Positions 30,037 through 38,803 of a stretch of 43,463 nucleotides of DNA are shown in pieces (positions within the stretch are counted from its first letter, which is position 1; every line of letters begins with the position of its first letter). Made by a program: the position numbers and the translations under genes. The notes below the pieces were generated by a model. That model saw only the letters and a list, made by a program, of their open reading frames with translations. It was not told the origin of the DNA and searched no databases. The stretch is from assembly GCA_002421865.1 (NCBI GenBank), contig DISE01000138.1, forward strand, positions 1 to 43,463. Direction: 5' to 3'. The stretch is from Castellaniella sp. UBA6218. Lineage in GTDB: Bacteria > Pseudomonadota > Gammaproteobacteria > Burkholderiales > Burkholderiaceae_B.

Positions 30037-31074
30037 TCAGGAGGCCTCTTTGGTTGCGCCTGCGGGCTGTTGCGCGGCCTGGCGGCCGATGCGCCGATGC
30101 AGCAGTTGGCCCACGATCCCGCGCGGGAACAGAAGCAGAATGAAGACGAAGAACAGGCCATAGGTCATCTGCGCCAGCGCCGACACGGAAGTCGTGCCGA
30201 ACAGGCTACCCACCGTGATCAGCAGTTCCTGAACGATCACCACCATGATCCCGCCCAGGAACGGACCCAGCGCCGTGCCCCGTCCGCCCAGGACTGCACC
30301 CATCACCATGAACAGCGTGATCGACAGGGACAGGTCGTAGCCCGGTTCGACGTAGCGCACCATGCCCGCGTAGACGACCCCGCCGATGCTGGTCAGGGCG
30401 GCGCTGAAGACGAAAGCCAGCCGCTTGATGGTCGTGACGTCGACCCCTAGGGCGCGCGCGCCTTCTTCCTGCTCGCGCAGGGCCACCAGGTTGTAGCCCA
30501 GCTTGGAGCGTTCGAGCACTAGGCTGCCCAGCGCCAGCGCGATGGACATGGCCAGAAAAATATAGAAGAACGGCAAGTTGGTGGCGAAACTGAGATTGGA
30601 TGCGCCCTGCAGGCTCGGTACCTGCAGCCCCTGTGAACGCCCCAGCAAATTGCTGTTGATCACTAGGATGCGACCGATCTCCGCTAGCAGCAGGGTGCCG
30701 ACGGCGAAGTAGATGCCGCGCAGTGCGTAGCGGAAGCAGACCCAGGCGATGATCCAGGCCAGCACGACGGCCAGCGCGATGGCCAGGGGGAAGGCGGTGA
30801 TCAGGGGTATGCCCGGCAGGCGGGCGAGCAGCGCGACCGAATAGGATCCTATGGCGAAGAACAGGGCATGTCCCAGGGACATCTGGCCGGCATAGCCGCC
30901 GATCAGGTTCCAACTGGCGGCCAGATACCCGCACATCAGCCCCATCGTCATCACCCGCGTGTAGTACGGGTTGATTCCGGGCGCCGCCAAGGCGGCCACG
31001 AGGATCACGGCTGCCGCAGTTAGCCACAACGCCGAGCCCTGCTGTCGGAATGAGTCTGTCAGTTTGGAAAACAT
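30037..31074 (-). CDS. livM: Branched-chain amino-acid-type ABC transporter permease LivM
   Basis: Membrane subunit of the importer, 345 residues with about nine to ten hydrophobic helices. Family marks: AASWNLIGGYAGQMSLGHA around residue 55 and the EAA-like loop ALREQEEGARALGVDVTTIK near 200, which contacts the ATPases. Lies 15 bp after livH and adjoins livG. Confidence 0.94.
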   Translation of the reverse strand: MFSKLTDSFRQQGSALWLTAAAVILVAALAAPGINPYYTRVMTMGLMCGYLAASWNLIGGYAGQMSLGHALFFAIGSYSVALLARLPGIPLITAFPLAIALAVVLAWIIAWVCFRYALRGIYFAVGTLLLAEIGRILVINSNLLGRSQGLQVPSLQGASNLSFATNLPFFYIFLAMSIALALGSLVLERSKLGYNLVALREQEEGARALGVDVTTIKRLAFVFSAALTSIGGVVYAGMVRYVEPGYDLSLSITLFMVMGAVLGGRGTALGPFLGGIMVVIVQELLITVGSLFGTTSVSALAQMTYGLFFVFILLLFPRGIVGQLLHRRIGRQAAQQPAGATKEAS

Positions 31075-31089
31075 GGATGTCCCGCGCGC

Positions 31090-31962
31090 TCAGCGTCTGA
31101 TGGCACTGATCAGCCCCGTGGGGCGAACCAGGAAGATGAGGAAAACCAGGGCGTAGACGATGGCCAGTGCCAGATCGCCGTACCCGGCCACTTGCGAGAC
31201 GGCGATGATGATGCCGACGATGAGACCGCCTACGATGCTGCCGCTCATGCTGCCCATGCCCCCGAGCACCGACACGACAACCGCCACGATGGAGTACTCG
31301 AAGGCGCGTTCGGGGAAGATCGGCGCCATGGTCGCCAGGGCGGTGCCGCTGACGGCCGCACACGCTGCGGCGATGCCTAGCGCGATAGCCGACAGATGCT
31401 CGACGTTCAGGCCGGCCACGCGTGCGCCGGTCGGGTTCTGTGCGCAGGCGTGCAGCCTGCGACCCAGGTCGGTGCGCGTCAGCATCAGGTGCAGCAGGAT
31501 CAGCACCACCAGGGATATCGCGGCGGCGGCGACCTGCGTGTACTGCAGGATGACCGGGCCGAGGATCAGGGAATGCTGCAGGCTGGGTTCCACCAGAGAC
31601 CTCGCGTCTGTGGAATAGAAGAACTGGGCAAGATATTGGAAGGCGATCAACAGTCCGATTGAAAACAGGATCTGGCTGTCTTCGGGGGTTTCCAGGGAGC
31701 GGATGATCAACCACCGGTGCAGGCAGTATCCGATGGCGAATGCGACGGGCACGATCAGCAGCATGCCCAGGTATGGATTGACCCCGGTGGCGTCCCAGAG
31801 CACGTAGGCGGCGTACATCGACCACAGCACCACCGCGCCGTGCTGGAAATTGACTACGCGGGATACCCCGAGGCTGAGATTGAAGCCGGTGGACAGGAGG
31901 GCCAGCGTCAGCCCTCCCAGCACACCGCTCACGACGCCGACGAGTAGCAGAGTCAGAAACAT
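31090..31962 (-). CDS. livH: Branched-chain amino-acid-type ABC transporter permease LivH
   Basis: Second membrane subunit, 290 residues, strongly hydrophobic. Family marks: an N-terminal helix with LALLSTGFNLSLGVSRVVNF, the loop ACAQNPTGARVAGLNVEHL that docks with LivG/LivF, and GGMGSMSGSIVGGLIVG near the end. Located 25 bp after the binding-protein gene. Confidence 0.94.
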   Translation of the reverse strand: MFLTLLLVGVVSGVLGGLTLALLSTGFNLSLGVSRVVNFQHGAVVLWSMYAAYVLWDATGVNPYLGMLLIVPVAFAIGYCLHRWLIIRSLETPEDSQILFSIGLLIAFQYLAQFFYSTDARSLVEPSLQHSLILGPVILQYTQVAAAAISLVVLILLHLMLTRTDLGRRLHACAQNPTGARVAGLNVEHLSAIALGIAAACAAVSGTALATMAPIFPERAFEYSIVAVVVSVLGGMGSMSGSIVGGLIVGIIIAVSQVAGYGDLALAIVYALVFLIFLVRPTGLISAIRR

Positions 31963-31987
31963 GATGGCGATCGCTTATGCGGTGGCA

Positions 31988-33274
31988 TCAGGTCCGCGCG
32001 GACCAGGCGGGCATGGGCCAGACAGGCTTGGCCGTCGCAATGCCGTCTGGATAGACGATGCGCTGCTGTCCGTCGAGCAGTTGCATGACCAGGCCCTTCG
32101 CCTTGATGTTGTCGCCCCGTTCGTCGAACTTGATGCCGTCGCGCAGCACGTAAGGGTTGCCGCCGGCCTCGAGGTCGGTGGCGCGCAGGGCTTCCGTCAG
32201 CGCTTCGCGGCTCAGGTCCGAGGCGCGTTCGAGCGCATCGTAGAGCGCGCCGACGCAGGTCACCGCCAGTGATGCCTGGTCGTCCAGATCCCGTTTGTAT
32301 TTGGCCTTGTAGGCGTCGGAGTAGCCGGCCAGCAGCGGGTTCTTGGCCACCAGTTCAGGGACGAACCCGACTGCGTCCGTCACGAAGTTGGCGTCCTTCT
32401 TGAGATTTTCCACGTATTCGGGCGTGTATGGCGCGCCTGCGACGTGCACCGAAGCCATGAGGTCGTAGTTGAGCGTTTTCATGGCCCGCATGACCTGGAT
32501 GCCATCGGGTGCGAACAGAGCGTGGAAAATGAGATCGACGCCCGATAGCTTCAGGCGCTGCAGAATGGGCATGAAATCGCTGACCTTGCCGGCCGGAAAG
32601 GAAACGTTTTCCTGGAGGTCCCAGCCGGTCTGTTTGAGACGAGCCAGGGCACCCTGAATGGCGTCCTGGCTGAAGGTCGAGTCGTCGGCCATGGTGGCGA
32701 CCTTGCGCGGCTTGACGCTGGTGGCCTGGATCATCTTCTCGCTGAAGTCCACGGCGGTGCCCGCCAGATGGCTGGCGCGCGCGCCGATCCGGAAGAAGTA
32801 CTTCATGCCCCGGTTGGTCAGCGAATCGCCCAGGTCGGTGCTGATCATCGGCGTGCGGGCCTTTTCGGAGACGGCGCTGCCCACCATCGTCGCGCCGCTG
32901 GTCGCGTTGCCGATCACCGCCAGCACATTGTTCACCTGGATCACCCGTTCGGTCTGCGTGCCGGCCATTTGCGGGTTGCTCTGGTGGTCGACGGAAATCA
33001 GTTCAATCTGCGCGCCGCCCTTGGACTTGATGCCGCCGGACGCGTTGATCTGTTCGACTGCCAGTCGCACCGCGTCGTTGACCGGGATTCCCCAGGGCCC
33101 TGCGCGGCCCGTCAGGCCCACCACCACGGCGATCGGGATCTTGCGGGGTTGGGCCCGCACGATGGCAGGAAACGCCGCGACGGCGGCCAGCCCGCCCGCG
33201 CCGATCATTAGCCGTCGGCGGGGATGGTTGATCTCATAGGCCTGCCGGCGACCTTGTTTTGTCTCGTTGCTCAT
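31988..33274 (-). CDS. Periplasmic substrate-binding protein of the Liv-type importer
   Basis: Type I periplasmic binding protein (Peripla_BP_6), 428 residues. The N-terminus has RRRLMIGAGG then a hydrophobic stretch ending VRAQ, a Tat-like export signal. Core marks: GLTGRAGPWGIPVNDAVRLA and IGNATSGATMVGSAVSEK. This ATG is chosen because GAGGT lies 6-7 bases upstream; a start 24 bases earlier lacks one. First gene of the importer operon, with a strong promoter at 33355-33327. The ligand is not predictable; related proteins in catabolic islands bind aromatic or short carboxylic acids. Confidence 0.93.
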   Translation of the reverse strand: MSNETKQGRRQAYEINHPRRRLMIGAGGLAAVAAFPAIVRAQPRKIPIAVVVGLTGRAGPWGIPVNDAVRLAVEQINASGGIKSKGGAQIELISVDHQSNPQMAGTQTERVIQVNNVLAVIGNATSGATMVGSAVSEKARTPMISTDLGDSLTNRGMKYFFRIGARASHLAGTAVDFSEKMIQATSVKPRKVATMADDSTFSQDAIQGALARLKQTGWDLQENVSFPAGKVSDFMPILQRLKLSGVDLIFHALFAPDGIQVMRAMKTLNYDLMASVHVAGAPYTPEYVENLKKDANFVTDAVGFVPELVAKNPLLAGYSDAYKAKYKRDLDDQASLAVTCVGALYDALERASDLSREALTEALRATDLEAGGNPYVLRDGIKFDERGDNIKAKGLVMQLLDGQQRIVYPDGIATAKPVWPMPAWSART

Positions 33275-33312
33275 CCTGCACCTCGTTTTGTGGATCAAGG
33301 GGATAAAATCGA

Positions 33313-33328
33313 ATGGCTATTCATTCAT
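33313..33328. promoter_or_regulatory. Operator-like site 1 over the importer promoter
   Basis: ATGGCTATTCATTCAT shares 10 of 13 bases with the site consensus ATGAATGWTCATT seen at 33441 and 41990. It overlaps the -10 and likely start of the importer promoter, so a bound TetR-type repressor would block it. Confidence 0.45.
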
Positions 33329-33355
33329 TATCAGGAGAGCGACAGGGACTGTCAA
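33327..33355 (-). promoter_or_regulatory. Strong sigma70 promoter of the importer operon
   Basis: On the minus strand a perfect TTGACA (33355-33350), a 17-base spacer and GATAAT (33332-33327, 5 of 6). Start near 33320, leader about 46 nt to the binding-protein ATG. Confidence 0.75.
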
Positions 33356-33436
33356 TCTGCAATTAGAGTCCGTTTCATCATGGAAATCCCTTATTTTTAC
33401 GGGGGTTTTCGTATCGGTCGCGAATCTGTCTGGTCT

Positions 33437-33442
33437 TATAAT
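33437..33442 (+). promoter_or_regulatory. -10 box (TATAAT) before the TetR gene
   Basis: A perfect TATAAT directed at the TetR gene, with only a weak -35. It overlaps the left edge of operator-like site 2, consistent with autoregulation. Confidence 0.4.
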
Positions 33443-33456
33443 GATTGATCATTCAT
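33441..33456. promoter_or_regulatory. Operator-like site 2 (ATGATTGATCATTCAT)
   Basis: A near-perfect inverted repeat centred on TGATCA, extending to 9 of 11 pairs over ATAATGATTGA / TCATTCATAAT. It sits on the -10 of the TetR gene. Confidence 0.55.
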
Positions 33457-33550
33457 AATCGGCTGGCGAGCCCTGGGTTACAGGCGCCAGGCGGCACTCC
33501 GCGCCGTTGCCGTTGCGTTGATGCGCTTTTCACGTACTTCAGGAGTTCAC

Positions 33551-34360
33551 TTGCCTACCCACAGCAAAACCGATGAATCCCCGCTCGTTGCCCGACGTCG
33601 GGCTCAACTGGTAGCGGCGGCGATTACCCAGTTTTCACGTCTGGACTATCACACGGCCACTGTCAAAGACATTGCCGACGAGGCCGGGGTCAGCCCAGGG
33701 CTGATCTATCAGTACGTGCCTGACAAGCAGGAACTGCTTTTTCTCGCCTTGCAGCACATCATCCAGCGCAACGATGCGGAGATCCCCATGGCATTGCGTG
33801 GCGTCGTTGACCCGATCGCCCGACTGCATCGAGCCATCGACGCATATGCGCGCGTCGTCGCCACCAGCCGTCAGGCGGCTCTATTAACCTACCGTGAAAT
33901 GAAGTCGCTCAAGCGCGAGTACATCGAACGGATCAAGGATCTCGAACTCGGGACCAACGAGCTTCTGGCCGCTTGTGTGGAGGACTGCATCCGCGCAGGC
34001 TACTTGGCCGACACCCACGTGGAGCTGCTGGTTTACCGAATGGTCATCGCCGCGCAGGGATGGGCGCTCAAATATTGGCGCCTCAAGCACATCGTCACGC
34101 AGGATGAGTACCTGGACAAAGCGATCCACGCGCTTTGGAGAAGCCTGCTGTTGCCTCGAGGCATCAGTCGCTACGAGGAACTGCGCCGGGCTGGCGAACT
34201 TGAACCGCTGGTGACGCCCTGCGATTCGGCAGAGGCCTCGGTGAAAAAGACAGAGGTCAAGAAGAAGGCTGCCAAGCCGGATCGCCGTCGCGCCGCCGGA
34301 GCGGCTCAAGGGGGCGTCCGCACGGATAATCAGTTGTCCGATTCCTCAGGCACGAAATAG
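33551..34360 (+). CDS. TetR-family transcriptional regulator with Lys-rich tail
   Basis: A 269-residue regulator. HTH: VKDIADEAGVSPGLIYQYV near residues 40-58, then the helical ligand-binding domain, and a basic Lys/Ala/Arg tail of about 40 residues that is unusual for the family. The TTG at 33551 is chosen because AGGAG lies 5 bases before it; an ATG at 33521 has no ribosome site. It is divergent from the importer operon and has near-identical operator candidates at both cluster promoters, so it probably represses the whole island until a CoA-ester or acid inducer appears. Its end overlaps the DUF35 gene by 31 bp on the other strand. Confidence 0.88.
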   Translation: MPTHSKTDESPLVARRRAQLVAAAITQFSRLDYHTATVKDIADEAGVSPGLIYQYVPDKQELLFLALQHIIQRNDAEIPMALRGVVDPIARLHRAIDAYARVVATSRQAALLTYREMKSLKREYIERIKDLELGTNELLAACVEDCIRAGYLADTHVELLVYRMVIAAQGWALKYWRLKHIVTQDEYLDKAIHALWRSLLLPRGISRYEELRRAGELEPLVTPCDSAEASVKKTEVKKKAAKPDRRRAAGAAQGGVRTDNQLSDSSGTK

Positions 34361-34773
34361 AAATCCGCGATCGTGCGGATTTCTGGCAAATAGCGCGCTT
34401 GGACGCGGGAACCCCTGCGCAGGCAGTCTCCGTCCGTTACGACGAACGCTTTGATGCAGGTATCCGCACCGTCCGGCCGGATCAAGGCCGTGGCGGTTTG
34501 CTCGCCAAGATGCCGCAGATGTTCCGGCGGTTGCGGCAGCAGGATGCAGGTGAGCACCTCTCCCCGACCGCTCAGCGCATGGGGTTCCGCCGGTTCATAG
34601 CAACGGGAGCAGATCGGCCTGGGTGGAACCCAGACGAAGCCGCAGCCGGCGCATTTGCTGCCGATCATGTGGCCTGACTTCAGGCCATGGAAATAGGAAG
34701 ATTGGCCGCCATAGCTCAGGCGGTAGTGGTAGACGTCCTGGACTTCGAGTTCGAAAATTTCCGTGCCGCTCAT
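34330..34773 (-). CDS. DUF35 Zn-ribbon/OB-fold protein
   Basis: A 147-residue partner protein of thiolase-like enzymes. The rubredoxin-like Zn ribbon is seen as CAGCGFVWVPPRPICSRC (two CxxC pairs, about residues 41-58), followed by an OB fold. In steroid and aromatic degradation such proteins (ChsH2-type, BbsA-type) bind the acyl-CoA and the thiolase-like subunit. The start overlaps the thiolase stop by 4 bp (ATGA), so the two are made together. Last gene of the catabolic operon. Confidence 0.9.
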   Translation of the reverse strand: MSGTEIFELEVQDVYHYRLSYGGQSSYFHGLKSGHMIGSKCAGCGFVWVPPRPICSRCYEPAEPHALSGRGEVLTCILLPQPPEHLRHLGEQTATALIRPDGADTCIKAFVVTDGDCLRRGSRVQARYLPEIRTIADFYFVPEESDN

Positions 34774-35969
34774 GATTTCCCCAATACGATGGTGCAGCTT
34801 TGGGAGATGCCGGGTCCGCCGATGGCGGAGAAAATTGCCCGTCCGTGATTGATGGGCACTTGTGTGCCGCCCGCTTGGCCGCGCAGTTGTCGCACGACTT
34901 CTCCGATGCGCGAGATGCCCGAGCAGCCAGCCACGTGACCGCAGCCGATCATGCCGCCCGAAGGGTTGACCGGCATGGGCCCGGTGCGTTCGGTGAAGCC
35001 TTCGTCGATCAGGCGGCCGCCCTGTCCCGGCTCGCACAGGCCCAGTTCGGCGTAGCTCATCAGTTCCACGCCAGTCAGCAGGTCGTGCGTCTCGATGAAG
35101 TCGAGCTGCCTGAGCGGGTCGGCGATGCCCGCCATAGCGTAGGCGCGTTGCGCCGACTGTCGCTGGCACATGAGCCGGCCGAGTTGGTCGAAGTCGGGCA
35201 TGTAGCTGCGCAGGTTGGATGCGCCCGCACCCTCGATCCAGATCGGGTCGTCACAGATCTCGCGCGCCTTGTCTTCCGAGGCGAGGATCAGGGCCGCCGC
35301 GCCTTCGCTGTACAGGCAGCAGTCGAACATCTTCACTGGCCCCGCGATACGTCGCGAGTTCATCACTTCGTCGACCGTCAGCGCCATCCCGCTCTGGGCC
35401 AGCGGGTTGGCCAGCGCATTGCCATGGTTCTTGACGGAAACCTTGGCCATCTGTTCTTCCGTGGGAGCGCCGTAGCGATCGATGTGCGCCTGAACAGTGA
35501 AGCCGAAGTTGGCGGCGGCCAGTGGTTCGACCGGCACTTCCCAGTTGGTGTCCAGGTCCAGCATGATCGCCTGCAGGAACGCCGAAGAGCGCTTGTTGCG
35601 CACGGGGTCCCACAAGTCCATCCCCTTTCCCGAACCCACGACCAGGGTAATGTCGGACATGCCCGAGAGGATCTCGACCATGCCCTGCCTCACCGACATC
35701 GCGCCCGTGACGGCGCCAGCGGTGACGTGCACGGACGATTTTCCCGCCATGCCGATGTAGTCCTGCATGGTAGTGCTGGGGCAGCATTGCCGGACCCAGG
35801 CCACCATCAGATCAGACAGGCCCCACACCACGTGATCTACATCGCTTGCCGAAAGACGAGCATCCGCGAGCGCCGCTTTGGTCACATCCAGTGCCAGTTC
35901 GTAGTATGTCTTGTCAGCGTATCGGACCCGCCATGGGATCAGGCCCACGCCTACGATGCCTACTTTCAA
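34770..35969 (-). CDS. Thiolase-like protein (SCP-x/Ltp2 type) without the usual nucleophile Cys
   Basis: A 399-residue thiolase-fold protein. The C-terminal NPSGGMIGCGHVAGCSG motif with its His is present. In the segment where thiolases carry their acyl-accepting Cys (CxSG) this protein reads AVTG (Ala86 by eye alignment), so classical thiolysis is doubtful. Thiolase-like proteins paired with a DUF35 subunit include steroid aldol-lyases of the Ltp2-ChsH2 type, which cleave a C-C bond by retro-aldol chemistry, and BbsAB-type thiolases. Coupled to the DUF35 gene; 35 bp after the racemase-family gene. Confidence 0.85.
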   Translation of the reverse strand: MKVGIVGVGLIPWRVRYADKTYYELALDVTKAALADARLSASDVDHVVWGLSDLMVAWVRQCCPSTTMQDYIGMAGKSSVHVTAGAVTGAMSVRQGMVEILSGMSDITLVVGSGKGMDLWDPVRNKRSSAFLQAIMLDLDTNWEVPVEPLAAANFGFTVQAHIDRYGAPTEEQMAKVSVKNHGNALANPLAQSGMALTVDEVMNSRRIAGPVKMFDCCLYSEGAAALILASEDKAREICDDPIWIEGAGASNLRSYMPDFDQLGRLMCQRQSAQRAYAMAGIADPLRQLDFIETHDLLTGVELMSYAELGLCEPGQGGRLIDEGFTERTGPMPVNPSGGMIGCGHVAGCSGISRIGEVVRQLRGQAGGTQVPINHGRAIFSAIGGPGISQSCTIVLGKS

Positions 35970-36004
35970 ATGGATTCTCCTTTGCTGTTTTCTTTTGGTG
36001 TGAG

Positions 36005-36799
36005 TCAGTGTTCGGACAGCAGGCGGCCGTAGCCGGGTACGCGGTCACGCCGACCGGCGCTACGCAACAGTTTCCAGAGCGTAGCGGTTGTGGAGGTGAT
36101 GACGGGCCGCCCCAACTGGCGCTCCAACAGTCCGGCGACCGACTGCGAATTCATGTTCAGGCAACTGATAAGCAGCGCGTCGGCATCGGGATGCCAGGCG
36201 CGCTCCGCCAGTTCGTATATCTGGCGCGTGTCTGGCGAGGCGAGGGCGAAGGAATCGGCGATGTCCAGATTCGCACTGCCCATAACCCGGAATCCCGCAT
36301 CTTCGAAGAACCGATTTTCGGCATGATCGATTGCGTCGGTGTAGGGCGAGGCGATCGAAAGCGTACGGACGTTCAGCGTCCGTAGGGCCTCGATGAGTGC
36401 GCCGACAGCTGTGAAGCACGGCGTTCCGGTGGTGTCTTCCAGCGTCTGACGCAATTGGAGATCGTAGTCCAGACCCTGCACGATGCTGGACGCGGTGCAG
36501 CAGTAGGCAATCGCGGCTGGTCGGCAGCTTGCGATGCGCCGCGCTGCATCCATGCCTGCCTCGTGATCCATGCGTTGCAGGGATCCGGCGCTGAGGGCGT
36601 TGGACAACAGCATGCGTGTCGCATGCACGGCGATATCGGGGGCCGTGGTGCGGCTGAACCAGGGCTCGACCACGGTGTTGACGCTGGGCAGGATCACGCC
36701 CAGGCGGGTGCCTAGTTCGGGCAACCGTGGTGGCATCGCGTCCAGGCTGGCCTGTACCGCCGCCTCGTATGAGGGCCATTCTTGAGTCTGTTCGTCCAT
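36005..36799 (-). CDS. Asp/Glu racemase superfamily protein (maleate isomerase / arylmalonate decarboxylase group)
   Basis: A 264-residue protein with the two-Cys layout of the family: Cys101 in AYCCTASS and Cys213 in LLISCLNMNS, the pair that shuttles protons or adds to the substrate. Relatives isomerise maleate to fumarate or decarboxylate arylmalonates. In this operon it could isomerise a double bond or act on a dicarboxylic intermediate. A GTG 12 bases upstream is an alternative start, neither having a strong ribosome site. Confidence 0.87.
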   Translation of the reverse strand: MDEQTQEWPSYEAAVQASLDAMPPRLPELGTRLGVILPSVNTVVEPWFSRTTAPDIAVHATRMLLSNALSAGSLQRMDHEAGMDAARRIASCRPAAIAYCCTASSIVQGLDYDLQLRQTLEDTTGTPCFTAVGALIEALRTLNVRTLSIASPYTDAIDHAENRFFEDAGFRVMGSANLDIADSFALASPDTRQIYELAERAWHPDADALLISCLNMNSQSVAGLLERQLGRPVITSTTATLWKLLRSAGRRDRVPGYGRLLSEH

Positions 36800-36804
36800 G
36801 ATCG

Positions 36805-37572
36805 TCAGCACATGGTCAGGCCGCCGCTGACGCTAATGGCCTGTCCGGTGATGAAAGAGGCTCCGTCCGAGACCAGGAATACCGCTGCTGCGGCGACTTC
36901 TTCCGGGCGGGCGGTACGGCGCAGCGGGATGGCTTTCACCATGGCGTTGCCGATTTTGCCGCCGAATTCGTCGTTCTTGACCAGGTCTTCCCACAGGCCC
37001 GTGTCGGTGGGGCCCGGGCAGACGACGTTGGCCAATACGTTGTGGCGGGCGTATTCGCGGGCGATCGATTTGGCGAAGGCGATGGCGCCGCCACGGCAGG
37101 CCGCCGAAACGGACTCGCCGCTGGTGCCCACCTTGCCGGAATCAGAGCCGACGATGACGATGCGACCGCCTTTGTTGCGGATCAGTTCGGGGAGAACGGC
37201 ACGCACTGCGTCGATGACGCTGCGCAATTCGATGGCGATGGTCTGGTCCACAGTCTCCTCGGTTGTATCGAGGAAGGGCCGGATGCGCAGTGCCGTGCCC
37301 ACCGTGCTGATGAAGGCGTCGAGCTTGCCGTAGCGTTTTACCGTTTCTGAGACGATCGCCGCGATGTCCTGGCGCCGTGTCAGGTCGCCCTTGGACAGCA
37401 GGACACGGTCTTCGCCATACTGGGCGGCCAGCTGTTCCAGGGCGGAAGGCCTGGAGCGATAGTGGAGTGTCACCCGAGCCCCGCGTTCCAGCAGTATCCG
37501 CGCCGCCTCCATTCCGATACCGCCCGAGGCGCCGCCGAGCAGCACCACCTTGTCCGTCAAGTCCTGAGACAT
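36805..37572 (-). CDS. SDR-family protein with altered YxxxK active site
   Basis: A 255-residue Rossmann-fold protein. The cofactor loop GGASGGIG (residues 13-20) and IVIVGSDSG are intact, but the catalytic Tyr-x3-Lys is replaced: by alignment of SAACRGGAIAFAKS with the usual YxxxKGG pattern, Ser156 and Arg160 stand in the Tyr and Lys places. It may be a non-reductive member or a regulatory subunit, or use different chemistry. Lies between the acyl-CoA dehydrogenase gene and the racemase-family gene in the catabolic operon. Confidence 0.87.
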   Translation of the reverse strand: MSQDLTDKVVLLGGASGGIGMEAARILLERGARVTLHYRSRPSALEQLAAQYGEDRVLLSKGDLTRRQDIAAIVSETVKRYGKLDAFISTVGTALRIRPFLDTTEETVDQTIAIELRSVIDAVRAVLPELIRNKGGRIVIVGSDSGKVGTSGESVSAACRGGAIAFAKSIAREYARHNVLANVVCPGPTDTGLWEDLVKNDEFGGKIGNAMVKAIPLRRTARPEEVAAAAVFLVSDGASFITGQAISVSGGLTMC

Positions 37573-37636
37573 GTTTCCTGCTCCTTGCTTGTGTTGTCGT
37601 TCTTCCGTCCGTCGAGTCATCGGTCGTCCGCGTCAG

Positions 37637-38794
37637 CTACATCCGCTTGGCCACTTCCTCGAGCATGATTTCTGTGGCGCCCCCGCCGATCGATTGGACC
37701 CGTGCGTCCCGGAACATGCGCTCGATCGGTGTGCCGTTCATGTATCCCGATCCGCCGTGGAATTGCACGCAGTCGTCCATAACCTCGTTGACCAGTTCTC
37801 CGCACAGTGCCTTGATCATCGAGACTTCCTTGACGCAGTCGATGCCGCGGGCATCCAGGGCGGCCACGCCGTAGACGAAGTAGCGGGCGCTCTCGACCCG
37901 GGCGGCCAGCATCGACAACCGGTGCCTGATGGCTTGCTTGTCCCACAGCGTGGCGTTGAACGCCCGGCGCAGCCGGACGTAGTCGAGCGTCAGCGCGATG
38001 GCCGCCTGAGATTCCCCGAGCGCCTGGGCTGCAAGCACGAGCCGCTCGTTCTGGACGTTCTTCATCAGCGCGGCGAAGCCCTGGTTCAGCCCTCCGAGCA
38101 GGGATGATGCCGGCACTCGGCAGTCCTCGAGGGACAGTTGGGCCGTGTCCGAACTTTTCCAGCCCATCTTGTCAAGGCGCCGCTCCACACGCAGACCGGG
38201 CGTGCTCTTGTCGACCAGAAAGAGTGAGACGCCTTGGGATGGCCTTGCCGAGGTGTCGGTGCGTGCCGCCACCACGTATAGATCCGCGTTGACACCGTTG
38301 GTGATGAATGTCTTGGCGCCGTTCAGCACCCATCCGTCGCCGTCGGGCAAGGCACGGGTACGCAGTGAGGCGATGTCGGAACCCACGTCGGGTTCGGTCA
38401 TGGCGATCGCTACCAGGCAGTCGCCCCGGATGATGGCCGGCAGGTAACGCTCTTTCTGCTCGGGGGTTCCGACTGCGGCGATCGGCGGCGACGCGGTATC
38501 TGTTTGTGTAAGGATGGTGATGGTGAAACCACCGTATGTGCTGCGACCGAGTTCTTCGGCGAACACCACGGAGGCGAGCGTGTCGGCATCCGCGCCGCCA
38601 TATCGTTCCGGAAAGCGCATGCCCAGCATGCCGAGCTCTCCCATGCGTTTGATGACCGTGCGCGGCGTTTCGCCGTCGCGCTCCCAGGCTGAGGCATTAG
38701 GGATGACTTCGCGCTCGACGAAGCGGCGCACCTGCTCACGCAGCATGTTATGTTCTTCGGACAGTCCGAGCGGATTGAGGCTTTGAGTGCGCAT
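37637..38794 (-). CDS. Acyl-CoA dehydrogenase
   Basis: FAD enzyme that makes the alpha,beta double bond in an acyl-CoA; 385 residues. Seen: AMTEPDVGSDIASLRTRA (flavin site), NGAKTFITNG, QFHGGSGYMNGTPIERMFRD and the ending GGGATEIM. The base Glu is probably in NVQNERLVLAA, as in isovaleryl/long-chain types, since the late EGT motif is absent. Second step of the pathway after the CoA ligase. It begins 9 bp after the SDR gene. Confidence 0.94.
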   Translation of the reverse strand: MRTQSLNPLGLSEEHNMLREQVRRFVEREVIPNASAWERDGETPRTVIKRMGELGMLGMRFPERYGGADADTLASVVFAEELGRSTYGGFTITILTQTDTASPPIAAVGTPEQKERYLPAIIRGDCLVAIAMTEPDVGSDIASLRTRALPDGDGWVLNGAKTFITNGVNADLYVVAARTDTSARPSQGVSLFLVDKSTPGLRVERRLDKMGWKSSDTAQLSLEDCRVPASSLLGGLNQGFAALMKNVQNERLVLAAQALGESQAAIALTLDYVRLRRAFNATLWDKQAIRHRLSMLAARVESARYFVYGVAALDARGIDCVKEVSMIKALCGELVNEVMDDCVQFHGGSGYMNGTPIERMFRDARVQSIGGGATEIMLEEVAKRM

Positions 38795-38803
38795 GACGTT
38801 TCC

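Noticed and set aside
33275..33550. Small plus-strand open frames in the importer/TetR divergent gap
   Set aside because: They lie over the promoter and operator sites, have no ribosome site and no family resemblance.
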